A stretch of 64,000 nt of DNA from Spodoptera frugiperda. Taxonomy: Eukaryota; Arthropoda; Insecta; Lepidoptera; Noctuidae. The notes below the pieces were generated by a model, which saw only the letters and a list, made by a program, of their open reading frames with translations, did not search any database and was not told the DNA's origin. A program made the translations under genes and the position numbers. Numbering within the stretch: position 1 is the first letter of the stretch; each line of letters starts with the position of its first letter. The stretch covers positions 10,726,001 to 10,790,000 of the forward strand of contig NC_064213.1 of NCBI RefSeq assembly GCF_023101765.2. The letters are read 5' to 3'. Below, piece by piece: positions 48,184 to 61,900 of the stretch.

Positions 48184-51100
48184 TTTTGAATAATATATAT
48201 TCTTTGATTCTTGCCTTTTCAGTTAATACACATTATTTTTTTAATTAACACAAGCACATTGATGGTCTTATTAGAAAATCTGGTAACCCATTACAAATTG
48301 ATTATTAAATAGGTAATTTACTGCAAAACCTCGACCTGTAGAAACTACAGTTGGGTAAACAAGTGAAATAGCTGTGTATGTACTTAGGAAGGGGATGTGC
48401 TTCAATAACAGTAACACAAGGCCACTTATAATACATTTTATTTATAAACATTTTGTTAGATACAATCCATTCTATCTACAGTTGCCACATGTCTCTGGAA
48501 GTTCAATGGTTGCCAACACTAACTAAACCGTAACAAAATATTATGCCAAGCAATATCCTAAAGTTAAACTTCAACATAAGTTTACATAATTCTCTAACAA
48601 TTCTGACTAAACAAGTGTAGTGTACTCGGGAAATATAAGAAAATATCACTATAGTGCTATTTATTAAACATTTATTCATTTCTCACAGAATGACATATAT
48701 TTCCCAGTACACTATATAGTCAAAGCCCTGAAGCTCAAACAATAAATTTCAATGAACTGATTCACTCAGGTTAGAGTCTCCATACTTTTATTTTATATGT
48801 TGTGCAATATTACATTGTGCAACATTGGTCGGAATACACTGCTTCGAGTAGCAGGACTTTGATTAAAAGAAGTTCTTGGACAACTTTCTAATTACTACAT
48901 GGATGTCTTCAGATGTTGAAAAACCTGTGAATAACCTGATTCATTTTCTTAACATTGTAACTAAATGAAGACAATCCATGCAAGTAAATATTGTTGCGAA
49001 ATATTGTATTATGATTGCACAACATCTTACACTAAACTGAAATATTATAAAGTATGACTCATACCGAGTGGGCTCAAAACAGTTCCTAGTACTAAAGCGC
49101 ACATTGCAACTAATTTCAACAACAATCATAAATTCACTTTCAAATATTTTACATCAACACAAAGCTTTGTCTGCTGTTGAAGTATTTGTAAAATATACAC
49201 AAATATAATTTTTATAATATTTACAATTTTTATCACGTTGCATAAAACATGAATTTGTGTAGCGCGTAGCACGACGTCCATAAATTAAAAGCGTGTTCTA
49301 AAGTACAATAAATCTTTAAAATATGGCAACTAATATCGACCACCAAGTATTACTGCACCAAAGAACCGCATCGAGCCTACATTCGTCAAAACATAAATAA
49401 ATAACGTCTAAAGCTAGTTTTATGCGATAACGGTACAAATGGCAACGCTGCTCAGTCATTGTCACATATGGCCACAGTTTAGGCACCAATGTTCCCTCCA
49501 CTTTCTCACCACTACTCAAAAATCGCCACAAGTGGACTTTAGCCTCCAAAAATGTTAATTTACAAAACGAGTGTTATAAGTAATTAGAAAATTAGATTTT
49601 AAAGAGAATCATTACAATAACATTATAAGTATATACAGGAAGGACACGAGTGGACAAGTCGTTTAGAGTAAAAAATAAATGCATCAGTAAGTACATGATC
49701 AGTTTGCGGTACGTCATGGATCTCAGCGCGAGTATTGTTTGGGACCTACCGCGTAGTGAGAAAAATGCTCAGTAAGAAAGATCACTTCATCTAATACTAA
49801 GTTACATCAAAGATTGGACGACAAAATTACAAGACAGTTATATTATGTTACTTCACACAACTAAGCAGTCAAATAGTAAAAGAGTTTGGATTAACAGCCA
49901 TCAAACTTTCATCAAGCCGCATATCAATACGAGTCAACACAACTCTGAATAAAAAGGGAAAAGGAAAGCTTTACAATAGTTTTACTTAATATGTTGCAAT
50001 AAAGTGAAGATGAGGTTCGTTATCTAGTCATTCTTATTTCGGAGTGTTATCTGTAATCGCGGGCGATTAAATAAACGATAGAATTATGTAAAGTCATGAT
50101 AAGTCGAGACGAAATTATCGGAGGAGTAGTTTACCGGCCATGTAACATCGATACAATTACTATTAAAACAGTTTGTCTTGGCAAGTTCGAGTTCAATTTG
50201 ACAGAGACGAATAGAAAAATAACCCGATATATGTATGTTACCATTATAAATACTCAGTGAGAAGCGAGAGCTAGTAATATCACTCAAACGATGGCACGCA
50301 AGTGTTGAAACATCACAACAAGATCACAAGTTAGTTAGTTTTGTAGTTTCTAGAGAATTTACTTTATTGTATGGACTATGACCTAGTACATATTTAAATA
50401 GAATAGCTTTCAATTAGTAGCAGTACACCGTTCCATTATCCTTCCTCAGGAGCAAAGTTTCACAGAATATCTATACAAAGGTGGACTAAACGTCGTCGTG
50501 GCTGTAGCCAGTCATTTCACAAGTAGGTACATTTCAGTATTACCTACTGACGCAGGCTCTATACGCAAGCTCCTACGCAACGCCTACGATATTATAGGAA
50601 GAAAGTGCTATTTACCGATGTAGCTCTAACTCGTGTAGATTTGTACAAAAACGTTAAATTCCCGCCGAAAACAAGTGGCGGTGCGAGTGGAAAAATAGAC
50701 TCTGCGTAAAGATAAAAGGTTTCAAGAGACTGCAGCGTGCTGGGCGGTACATAGGAAGTAAGAACATTTCTATCAATGACATACTGATTATTTAAACGAC
50801 TACAATTTTATTTGCAGCTTTGTATATTGAGGACGGGAATTTTGAATACAGCAAATACCATCGTACTTGTTTTCCACCAAAAGCAATCTCGAGAAGAAAG
50901 TATTTGTTGTTATCCCAGCACCCTGCGGTCTACAGTCGACAATGTTGACTTGGACTTGGGACAGACTGCCCTATCTTTAATAGTTGCATAGTACAACTGA
51001 TACATATTTATTTATTTAGGTTTAATATTCGAGGAAGTTGTACATTATAAAATACATGAAAAGTGACAAGTTTTATAGCTATTTTCTTAATGCACTAAGA

Positions 51101-52039
51101 ATAGTGTTCCATGATTATATTACTGATTGATAAATACATAGTTTATATACCACTAATGTCCCAAAGTCATTACCGTCACATAATTACATCAAGGGTTTAG
51201 ATATGTAGCGTCGTTGTGCGAGACTAAGTACATAATGTACGAGAAACAATTGTATGGGTTAATGGAGTACACGACTCGTGGGTTACGGGAGAGTTACAAG
51301 ATAGTAATAATGTTTATAAATGTATACTTGGATATGACAATATGAGATCTTCACACAAAAGCTTGAAGTGTTGATTTATTATAATTTACTGTAAATACAC
51401 ATTTTCTTTGGACAACTCCAATATATTCCAATTGGCAGAGGAACATAGTTCATGATATTCTCGCCACTGTACCTGCCCACACAGGTACAATGTTACATTT
51501 GAATTCGAAAAACAGACTTATAACTAATACTGATTTCAATCAAATGTGAGCTTTATGTGGTTAAAGTTACGTTAAATTACGAGTGAATTCCGTAAAATTG
51601 ATTAGGGCACAGCCAAAATTTTCAAAGTTTAACTTTTTAATAAAGTTTTATTTTAATGTTGAAATGACGACAAAGATCTCATTTCCGTGACAGCTTCCTT
51701 GCGCGTGCTGCGAGCTCAGAGCAAATAGATGATAACAATGTGATTTTTAAAATCTTTACTGCCTACCGTTACTACAGACCAGTTGCCGCGTAGTTTTGGA
51801 AATATGTTTAAACTACACACAGTAGATACCACTACGTAACGAAGGTGCGGTGTAGTTGCAGTGAAGGCGGAAGCTATAATATCTCGAAAATGAGGATCTA
51901 AGCATCATGTGCTGGACTCTGCGACTGCATCGTCCAACTTCAGGATATACATATCCAGATTAGAAGGTCTGGTAGTGGCCGGGCCCGGTGAAAACTTCGA
52001 TATTCCTGATACCCTGGGGTCCGGGCTCGCGTGCGTGGC
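48184..52039. other. Convergent intergenic region between eIF6 and Usp30
   Basis: 3.9 kb of AT-rich DNA with no protein-like reading frame and no clear terminal-repeat element. The Usp30 transcript probably runs into it; the nearest reasonable minus-strand poly(A) signal is TTTATT at 51647-51652. Confidence 0.5.
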
Positions 52040-55000
52040 CTAGAAGTGGTGGGAGTTGGCCGAGGCAGTCATGGCGGGCTCCCGCACGCGCTCGTAGAAC
52101 AACATGTAGGCCGAGCACCGCAGCACCTCCTGCAGGGACACCTCGTGTACCAGAGTGTCCGATGTGTACCACCATCTGGAGAGTGTTTACAAATATTATG
52201 TGCTACTAACTTAACTGAAAATAAAGTTGTTTATTAAGAGAAGTAGGGTGTACTTCATTATCTGATAATATCATGTCACAATGCTATAACATTTGTAATT
52301 GTACCTCTTGGCCTCGAACCCGTTCCCGCGTCGGTAGGTGGCGAAGTGCCCGGAGCGCGGCCCCCCCACGTGCAGCACGGCGGCGCTGAGCCGGTACAGC
52401 GCGGCCGCCTCGCCGCCGCCGCCCTCCGCCGCCAGCACCGACAGCCCCGCGCGCAGCCGGCCCTCGCCCACCAGGGACAGCAGGTCCACTTGCTGAACAC
52501 AAACACAAACACATTCATCCTCATGTCAGGCTGGGAGCACATGCTGAATTGTCCATCAAATAGTACATACATTATGAATCACCAACTTGTTTAAAACTGT
52601 TCATATAAAGAAGAACAATAAAGTGACTCCTTTATGAAAGAAAGTTAACTACACTTTCAATGTAATGTAACATTATAACATAGCAAGTTATGACTGAGGA
52701 TACGTACCTTGGGCTGCTGCACGGCGGAGTAGGGCGCCATGTTGAGTGTCTCGGGGAAGGCGACGAACTCCCCGCGCTTGTTCAGCGCCCCGCCCAGCCA
52801 CTCCACGCGCCCGATGTGCAGGCACAGGCAGTAAGGCAGCTGGAGGGAATCCACAAATATATTATTACTCACTATAAGTTCAATGTTAACTGTAGCTACA
52901 CATACAGCTAGAGTTCAAAATAGATGTAGCCAGTAGATGCATACCTTCCCGAAGCTGACAGTCCGTATGTGCTTGGTGTATGCCCCGGCGGGGGCGGGCT
53001 GGGCGGGGTCGGCGGGGTTGGCGGGGTCGGGGCAACACTTGCTGCACCGCACGCCCTTCACCATCTCCGGCGCAGTGAACGCGCGGAGCAAACCTGGCGG
53101 GGCACAGTTGTTGCAACTACTTGTCATCGAGGGCTGTCACTTTCTAACTTAGTTTAGCATTGTTTTTACAATTATTGAAACTTTGTCTTTACTAACTTAA
53201 AAATAGGATTTATCATTATCAGATGTATTAGTACATCTATATATTACGATTGTTAACTTCCATTATCTGTTTGATAAGAGCGGCTTTATTATTTCCTCGT
53301 ATGACATTAGTCCGACGAGTGACATATTAACACAAAGCAACTCACCGGCGAGGCTGTAGGCGCCGTTGACACCAATACTCGCGTTGGCCATGGACAGTGA
53401 GATACTGTCAAACTTATCGTATCGGATCGGACTCTGCGGGAGCAACACCATTGTATCATTGTATAGTTATACCCATATACAGTACAATTTAACATTTATC
53501 TTGGGGTAAGCTTGCATCCAAAGCAATTAGTGAATTCTAGTGAAGAAAATACTCCGGCTCCATGGTTAATTCAGTATAGAACCTGTGGGAGTGTCATCTG
53601 TTACCTTGTGTGAGCAGACAGTGCACTGCAACCGTGAGGCGAGGGTACCGCGGAAAGGGGGCGCGGGGGGAGGCCGAGCCACCGCCGGCGTCACCCAGCG
53701 CCGCCCCACCGAGCTCAGGTGGCACAGCGAACGAGACACACCCTTGGTCAGACGAGGGGGCTCCATCATTGGCTCTAAAATATGAATGAAATAAATTCAT
53801 TATTACACATTATATAGCTTAATTGTAATCTAGGTTCACAACAAGTTGTTTATCTGTGGAAAGATTATTGAGAAACATCTGTTTAATGGACATTAGAAAC
53901 GGTCAGGAGAGACCATATTACCTGGCTCAATAAGGTCTGGCTCGTCAGCAGGTGCTGCCGACGCAGGCCTTATGGAGAGCGCGGATGGGGTGGGGGGCGT
54001 GGAGTCAGCGCGCAGCGGGTGCGGGGCCGCGGGGGGTGAGGCGGGCGACGCCAGCGCTGACCACGCTCGACTCCCGCCTAGACCCAGCGCGTCCGACAAG
54101 CAGCCCGGCTGGGGACAGACACGCCACTCATTGTACGGATAAATGCAAGAAAAAAATAATTTACAACTAAATACATCTAACAGGAGTTGTTTGCTTAGTG
54201 TTCAGCAAAGTGTTGTTCAACATACCTTTTTAGACATGCTAGTGGTCTCCTCCTCGATACAGGACAATAACACATGCAACAGTTCATGTGCATCCTGCTG
54301 GTCTGCGGGCACCACCCACCCGGCAGCACGCAGCGCCTGCAGGACTCCCAGCGGACACACCGGGGTGCCTCGGGCAGACTCATGTGTGCCATTTACAACT
54401 GTGTGGAAATACAAGATGTGTGAAACAACACCAATAAAACTGTTGAACAAGGATCAACATACTCTTACCTACACCACTAACACAATTTCCTTTACTAATT
54501 TATAAATCAATTACAAGTCTGTTGTTTAGTTATGTTGTATATTGACTACCATCAGTACATTTTGAAAACTTTCCTACTTTTATAATAAATCATGTTATTA
54601 TGTAACAAAACACTAGTTCTGCTTTATGTAACAGAACATTCAAGCAACAGGTACATGCTTCAATTTGAGAAACATTCAAGAAACAATAGAATGTTTAGTT
54701 TCAACTGTGGACTACTCTCTCCATGGAGTCAGTTTATATGTATACAACATCCTTTCTAGCCCTGGTCAAATGTAATCATCATCTACCTAGGTAGTTGAAT
54801 TTGATAGTTCATGTTATTACCACCAATGGTATTCACCAGAGGACATGACAGACCCTATATTTTATTTATGCTTTGTTTGGGATTAAAAACACAAAGGACT
54901 TTTAATAGATCTAATATTTCATGTTAATAATTTAGTAGTTTAGATAACACATGTACATACTGGAACATTGTCGAAATGGGTATTACATTATGGTTCAATA

Positions 55001-55276
55001 ATTACCTTCAATGACTGTATACAATGTAGTGATCATACTGTTGTGGCCATCAGCCTTTGCATACTTTTTGAGCCATTCGATGAAAGTGGGACAGGCGGCG
55101 AGTGCCTGTAGCAGTGTGTTGAGGAAGCAAGTCCTTCCCAGGTTCTGCAGGCCAGCAATCTGTCCGCGTCTCTTGCGCACCTTCGGAGCCCCACCGGGAC
55201 CCCACAGAACGAAGGCCCCGACAACTACAGCGGCGGTGAGCCCCGCGGCCACCAAAATCCTGTCTCCACTATCCAT
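52040..55276 (-). CDS. Usp30: Ubiquitin-specific protease 30, mitochondrial outer-membrane deubiquitinase
   Basis: USP30 removes ubiquitin, chiefly Lys6-linked chains, from mitochondrial outer-membrane proteins and opposes PINK1/Parkin mitophagy (family knowledge). Nine exons in transcript order: 55276-55006, 54398-54226, 54108-53922, 53774-53605, 53433-53346, 53093-52945, 52839-52708, 52492-52305, 52175-52040; all phases agree and give 497 residues against about 517 in human. Seen: one N-terminal membrane segment (ILVAAGLTAAVVVGAFVLWG) followed by basic residues; the Cys box GLQNLGRTCFLNTLLQAL with catalytic Cys; the QQDAHELLHVLLSC box; CxxC pairs in LQCTVC and VRCSKC for the zinc site; the His box GPRSGHFATYRRG; and WWYTSDTLV supplying the Ser of the Cys-His-Ser triad. 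The end SLQEVLRCSAYMLFYERV is strongly USP30-like. Confidence 0.95.
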
Positions 55277-55967
55277 CGTCCAAAATGTATGAGTGATACT
55301 CTCACTTTGCTTCACATAATAACAGTTGTATGTGTTCAGAACATTATCGAAATTATTTATGCGACTAACACGCTGTTATTCCGTTTTTTTTTAGAAAAAA
55401 TCCATGGAAAATGAAAACCTCCAGTTGACGTCCAAAATCTGACACTTTAATTTTTTAATTGAATATTTGATTGCGCAGATTCAAAAAAGTACAATCATTG
55501 TTTTTTAGATTTGATTTAAAATCTCAAGTTAGATTGTAAAGTACCTTAGCTATTCAAAAAAGTATAAATTTACATTTTTGTGCATTTTATGCGCAAGTTC
55601 TATTTTTATTTTCAAAATAACTAGCATTGAATGCCAAAGAAATTACAGAAATGGACCATAATCCATGATGCGAATTTGACAGTTACATATCTGACGCTGT
55701 CAAGACAACCAATTCATGTTTCTTTCATTTCATGTGTTGTTGTATTGTAGTTGACAAGCAACCTCAAAAAACTCAAAACATTAATAGTAAACATAATTGT
55801 TATAATTTTATTCTGTAGACAAATATAATGATTCAAATCCTTATCACATTTGTGTTTTTTAGACCGTGTAGATTTCTCAGATTTTTTAATATTGATCATG
55901 TGAATTGTTTGTGCGTTGTACAGTTTGATATATTGATTTGATAGATTTGATATACAGTTTATTAATA
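55277..55967. promoter_or_regulatory. Shared head-to-head promoter region, Usp30 and Wdr24
   Basis: 691 bp lie between the divergent start codons. Strongly AT-rich, with no clear TATA box or initiator assignable to either gene. Shared regulation is inferred from arrangement only. Confidence 0.6.
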
Positions 55968-58900
55968 ATGATACCGTCAAATACAATATGCGTGTCCCAG
56001 GAGGGGCCGGCAAACGCATTGGCTCTCAATAAAGATTGTTCACAAGTTGTGATTGCTGGACGCAATGGTAACTTTTTGAAATTCCGTTACTTAGCTTTGT
56101 TATTTCAAAATACTTGTGCTAGTTTTATCTATTCCACCTTTTGTTTCAGTATTCAAAGTGTTTTCAATCGGAGAAAATGATTTCTCCGAAGTTTGTAACT
56201 TGAGAGTTGGGAAAAATTTAAATTTGAATTTTTCATCCATTGATGTTGCCTGGAGTACTATTGAAGGTGAGTTATATTGAATCTAATCAACTTTCTCATA
56301 TTCTAGCAAGTGTCTGATCACACTACAATCGTTAATTTCTGCAAATATTTAAATTTACTTAATTGTACCAGTAAATACAATGATTTTGCTATCAACACCT
56401 GATAAGCACTTTGAGTGCTTATGTAGTTTTTGAAATCAGGTAAATTAGTTTACTTTTAGGGAAAGGAGTTTAATATTTAAATATTTTGTTTATCTTCAAT
56501 GTTCGTAATATGTGTTTAAACCACAATGAATAATTATGATCCTGCAGAGAACACCCTCGCAACTGCAGCCACCAATGGAGCGGTAGTGGTGTGGAACCTC
56601 GGCCGCTCTGGCCGCTCCAAGCAGGAACATGTCTTCTCTGACCATAAGAGGACTGTTAACAAGGTACTACTTTATTAGACTATGTGAACATAGGCTTATT
56701 CTGAGAGATCTGAACAGCAAGAGAATTTGGACTGTACCACTAAGTAATAAAGTTGAAAATCGAATACTGTAATTGGACAGTTGATAATGACTTTATGTGT
56801 TGTCTATGCAAACTGACTGAACCATCACCTCCAATGGTGGATTTCCTTCATTACTCTATTGAAATAAAAAAAAAACAATTATGTGATAAACATTTTAATT
56901 ACCTAAATTCTATTTTAAGCAAATTTTTTTGTAGATAAGCACTGAATTCAGGACACTGACCTGTGATTAGTCAAGTCACAACTAGTGCCCAGCAGTATTT
57001 GATAGGATGTTTGCATATTTCACACATTGTTACCAACACTGCACTATACCATAAATAATCATAACTAGTGAAAACTAAGTATTGCATGTCACACGGGCAG
57101 CTCTAACTGACATACACAATATCATGTCTTGATATCCAGGTGAGCTTCCACCTGACAGAGCCAGCACTGCTGATATCCGGCTCACAAGATGGCATGATGA
57201 AGTGCTTCGACCTGCGCATGAAGGAAGTCGCCAGGACATTCATAAGGTACGGCACTGAGCTCAACTATTACTGAATCATTTTGTAGAATGACTACTCTAA
57301 ACATGAAAACAATCTTTCTTGTTGTTTTATTTCGAAACTCTCTGCAAAGCCTAATGTATTTTTCGTGTGTCTGGAACTATTATTTCTCTCTTTTTTGGGA
57401 AATATGAAAAAAACCTTGCAACTGGCTTTAAAACTTAATTAAGAGCCACATGTTACCTTACCTATACAACAAGACTGATAAATATTAATTGATATGTCTC
57501 AATTTATGTTGTTATATCTAATTCCTTCTTGGTCTTATAATTGGTAACAGCAACACAGAATCGATCCGCGACGTGCAGTTCAGCCCGCACCAGGCGCACA
57601 CGTTCGCGGCGGTGTCGGAGAACGGCAACGTGCAGCTGTGGGACGTGCGCCGCCACGAGCGCTGCCTCATGCAGTTCACGGCGCACTCCGGACCTGTCTT
57701 CGCATGCGACTGGCACCCTGAGCAGCCCTGGCTCGCTACTGCTTCCAGGGATAAAACTATAAAGGTGACGTTTATTATGTAGCTGTATTATATAACTCTA
57801 TTACGAAATAATATTATAAAGAAAATAAGGTTGAAAGTTCATCGAAAATAATTAAGAAAATTGATCGACTTGTTTACAGAAATCTTCTTCCTTATACACA
57901 ACTTTCAAGCCTAATACATAAACATTGGTAATGGAAGACAAATGGGCACAAATTCTATCTAGTTATTGAGTTTTCTGAACGCAAGACAACAAAAACAGAA
58001 TTCAGTATAACGAAATAACAAGCCAGACAACAAACAAATCACGTTAGGTTTAAAAAAATACTAATTTGTTGCTTCAATTATGAACAACAGGTACATCTAC
58101 GTACCTAGACGGTATTAACAAAGGTTATGTCTGTTTGACTATCACAGTCCATTAGATAAACAAGTGGGTCGCCAGTTATCGCGGCCGCGGCCGGTGTACA
58201 GATGTCAACAGTTTACTTCTAGTCACGCAGTTATTGTAATGTTACTCTCCTCTTACATCACTTACATCATCGTGCGCTGCAGCTATGGTTGCATATCGAA
58301 ACATATTTACAATAAGTAAATAATATAACTCTGTGTATGTACTTCAAGTTTAGTCTTTCATACAATTGTACTAACGATGCGACATGTAGGTATTTAAATA
58401 TCATGAATATTGGTAAAACAAACAATTCACATTCAATGTAAATACGAATAAATGAATTTGCAATATCATTAGAACTTGAAACGGGATTTTACTATGTTTA
58501 TTAGTCTTTGTGAGTTTCCGATATTTCGGCACTGTTGCAAGCGCCATGATCACGGATGAACTGTAAAAACTTATAAATGAATCTGCAGTTCACTAACTTG
58601 TATGCTACAAGTCATATTTAAATATGTTGCATGTAGAAGTGAATTAGCCTCTAATTGAAATAAATGTCTTTATATAAATATACTTTGTACAAGATTGTCT
58701 AAATGCCGTAGTAGCCCTAACGCAGTAGTGCACACTTAAATACTTAATTAGGCAATGAATGCGTCTAGTCTGGACGTTATCTGGCGGCGCGTGTACAGAT
58801 ATGGAGCACTTACATCACCGCAACAATCGCAAAGACTGCGCTGGGAAATTTGTTGCTTACTATACATATATTTCTATATACATGTTTTCTATCTGCTGAA

Positions 58901-61900
58901 CATAATTAAATGATTTGTGACGTGACATGTAATAAATACTTTTTGATAATTCTTTTTCAGCTAAAGTAAAGTATATCTGAACATTATTTAAAGTGTAGTA
59001 AGTTATACTAAACTTTTGTCGGTAAATAAATGGCTGACTGGACTTAACTCGCCATTGGCATCATCTATTATCGAAAGGCACAAACAATATTTATTGAATA
59101 GAAAAATTAAATATCCCTTAATATAATGCAGGTGTGGGACACCATTGACAGAAAGCCGAATTTGGAGCACACCATCTACACCATAGCATCTGTCGGACAT
59201 GTCAAGTGGAGGCCGCAGAAAACGTATGTTGAAAAAAAATATAAAAAATTATTTAGTTTGTATTCTTTTTATGACCTGCCTCTACACTAATAAGGCACGT
59301 TAGTTTGATTATACAGTAGAAGCTCTTTATTCGCGGGGTATGCGTTCCGTAAATATGCCGCGAATACAGAAACCGTGAATATGGAATGGTAATTTGTATG
59401 GGGTTATATATGCAAATAGTAATGCAAATAGTAGATAAAAAAATTGAAAAATTGCCTGATGATAATATTATTATCATCAGGTTTAGGTCACACTAGGTTT
59501 AGGCAGAAGTCACAATCTAGACGTAGTTGTAATAAAGTCTATTTTATTTTTTTATCCTTCTACTGACGCGTTGACAAAGGATAGCGAATGTATTTTTTAG
59601 GTTACGCACCGATATTTCGATTCGATCCGCGAATAAAGAAATCTTAGACCGCGAATATAGGAATTGGATCGCATTTTTTCAATCCGCGAATAGTGAAAAC
59701 GCGAATGAAGGAAGCGCGAATAAGGAGCTTCTACTGTAATCTGGTTTAATTGTCATATACGAACAAATATTTATCTACAGTAGGCTTCCTGAATCCTGAC
59801 CTACTTTAGAGGTCTTGCTAGAGAGATAAAAATATCTGGCATTTTGAATTTATTTAAACAATCATCAAGTAAGGTACAAGAGTAAGAGTACAAGGAAGTT
59901 TTTTATAAGTATGTAATATGACGTGCCCCCCTCCCCCCAGGTACCAGGTAGCGTCGTGTGCGCTAGTGCTGGACTGCGCGGTCCACGTGTGGGACGTGCG
60001 CCGCCCCCACGTGCCGCTGGCCACCTTCGCGGAGCACCGGGACGTCACCACCGCCATCGCGTGGCTCGCCGACCCACACACCTTCCTGTCCACTAGCAGG
60101 GTCTGTACTTGGCTGTCTTTCGAGAGCTCTGGAATGTCTATATGTGTATATAGAGGAGCAATCGGCGTCACCCATGGATACTCGTAATACTCGAGTAGTG
60201 AGGGCGATGCCGGTGTATTGGGGCTGGAGAGTTATAGCGTGTGTTGCAGGACTGCAGCCTGTACCGGCACCGGTTCAGCGAGGCGGCGCACCCCGTGCTG
60301 TGGGCCAACCCGCACGGCGTGTGCGTGTCGGCGCGCGGGGACCTGGCGCACGCCGCGCCCGAGCGCCCGCTGCCCGCGCTGCCCGCGCGCTGCCGCCCCG
60401 CGCCCGCCGAGCGGCACCTGCCCGGCCTCGGGTAACTATACACTACACTTTATATACGCTGTACTGGCGCACGCCGCGCCCGAGCGCCCGCTGCCCGCGC
60501 TGCCCGCGCGCTGCCGCCCCGCGCCCGCCGAGCGGCACCTGCCCGGCCTCGGGTAACTATACACTACACTTTATATACGCTGTACTGGCGCACGCCGCGC
60601 CCGAGCGCCCGCTGCCCGCGCTGCCCGCGCGCTGCCGCCCCGCGCCCGCCGAGCGGCACCTGCCCGGCCTCGGGTAACTATACACTACACTTTATATACG
60701 CTGTACTGGCGCACGCCGCGCCCGAGCGCCCGCTGCCCGCGCTGCCCGCGCGCTGCCGCCCCGCGCCCGCCGAGCGGCACCTGCCCGGCCTCGGGTAACT
60801 ATACACTACACTTTATATACGCTGTACTGGCGCACGCCGCGCCCGAGCGCCCGCTGCCCGCGCTGCCCGCGCGCTGCCGCCCCGCGCCCGCCGAGCGGCA
60901 CCTGCCCGGCCTCGGGTAACTATACACTACACTTTATATACGCTGTACTGGCGCACGCCGCGCCCGAGCGCCCGCTGCCCGCGCTGCCCGCGCGCTGCCG
61001 CCCCGCGCCCGCCGAGCGGCACCTGCCCGGCCTCGGGTAACTATACACTACACTTTATATACGCTGTACTGGCGCACGCCGCGCCCGAGCGCCCGCTGCC
61101 CGCGCTGCCCGCGCGCTGCCGCCCCGCGCCCGCCGAGCGGCACCTGCCCGGCCTCGGGTAACTATACACTACACTTTATATACGCTGTACTGGCGCACGC
61201 CGCGCCCGAGCGCCCGCTGCCCGCGCTGCCCGCGCGCTGCCGCCCCGCGCCCGCCGAGCGGCACCTGCCCGGCCTCGGGTAACTATACACTACACTTTAT
61301 ATACGCTGTACTGGCGCACGCCGCGCCCGAGCGCCCGCTGCCCGCGCTGCCCGCGCGCTGCCGCCCCGCGCCCGCCGAGCGGCACCTGCCCGGCCTCGGG
61401 TAACTATACACTACACTTTATATACGCTGTACTGGCGCACGCCGCGCCCGAGCGCCCGCTGCCCGCGCTGCCCGCGCGCTGCCGCCCCGCGCCCGCCGAG
61501 CGGCACCTGCCCGGCCTCGGGTAACTATACACTACACTTTATATACGCTGTACTGGCGCACGCCGCGCCCGAGCGCCCGCTGCCCGCGCTGCCCGCGCGC
61601 TGCCGCCCCGCGCCCGCCGAGCGGCACCTGCCCGGCCTCGGGTAACTATACACTACACTTTATATACGCTGTACTGGCGCACGCCGCGCCCGAGCGCCCG
61701 CTGCCCGCGCTGCCCGCGCGCTGCCGCCCCGCGCCCGCCGAGCGGCACCTGCCCGGCCTCGGGTAACTATACACTACACTTTATATACGCTGTACTGGCG
61801 CACGCCGCGCCCGAGCGCCCGCTGCCCGCGCTGCCCGCGCGCTGCCGCCCCGCGCCCGCCGAGCGGCACCTGCCCGGCCTCGGGTAACTATACACTACAC

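Noticed and set aside
55277..55315. Upstream extension of Usp30
   Set aside because: It would start at GTG; the ATG at 55276 directly precedes the membrane segment as in the family.
55938..55967. Ten-codon upstream extension of Wdr24
   Set aside because: It would start at TTG; the first in-frame ATG at 55968 matches the expected start of the family alignment.
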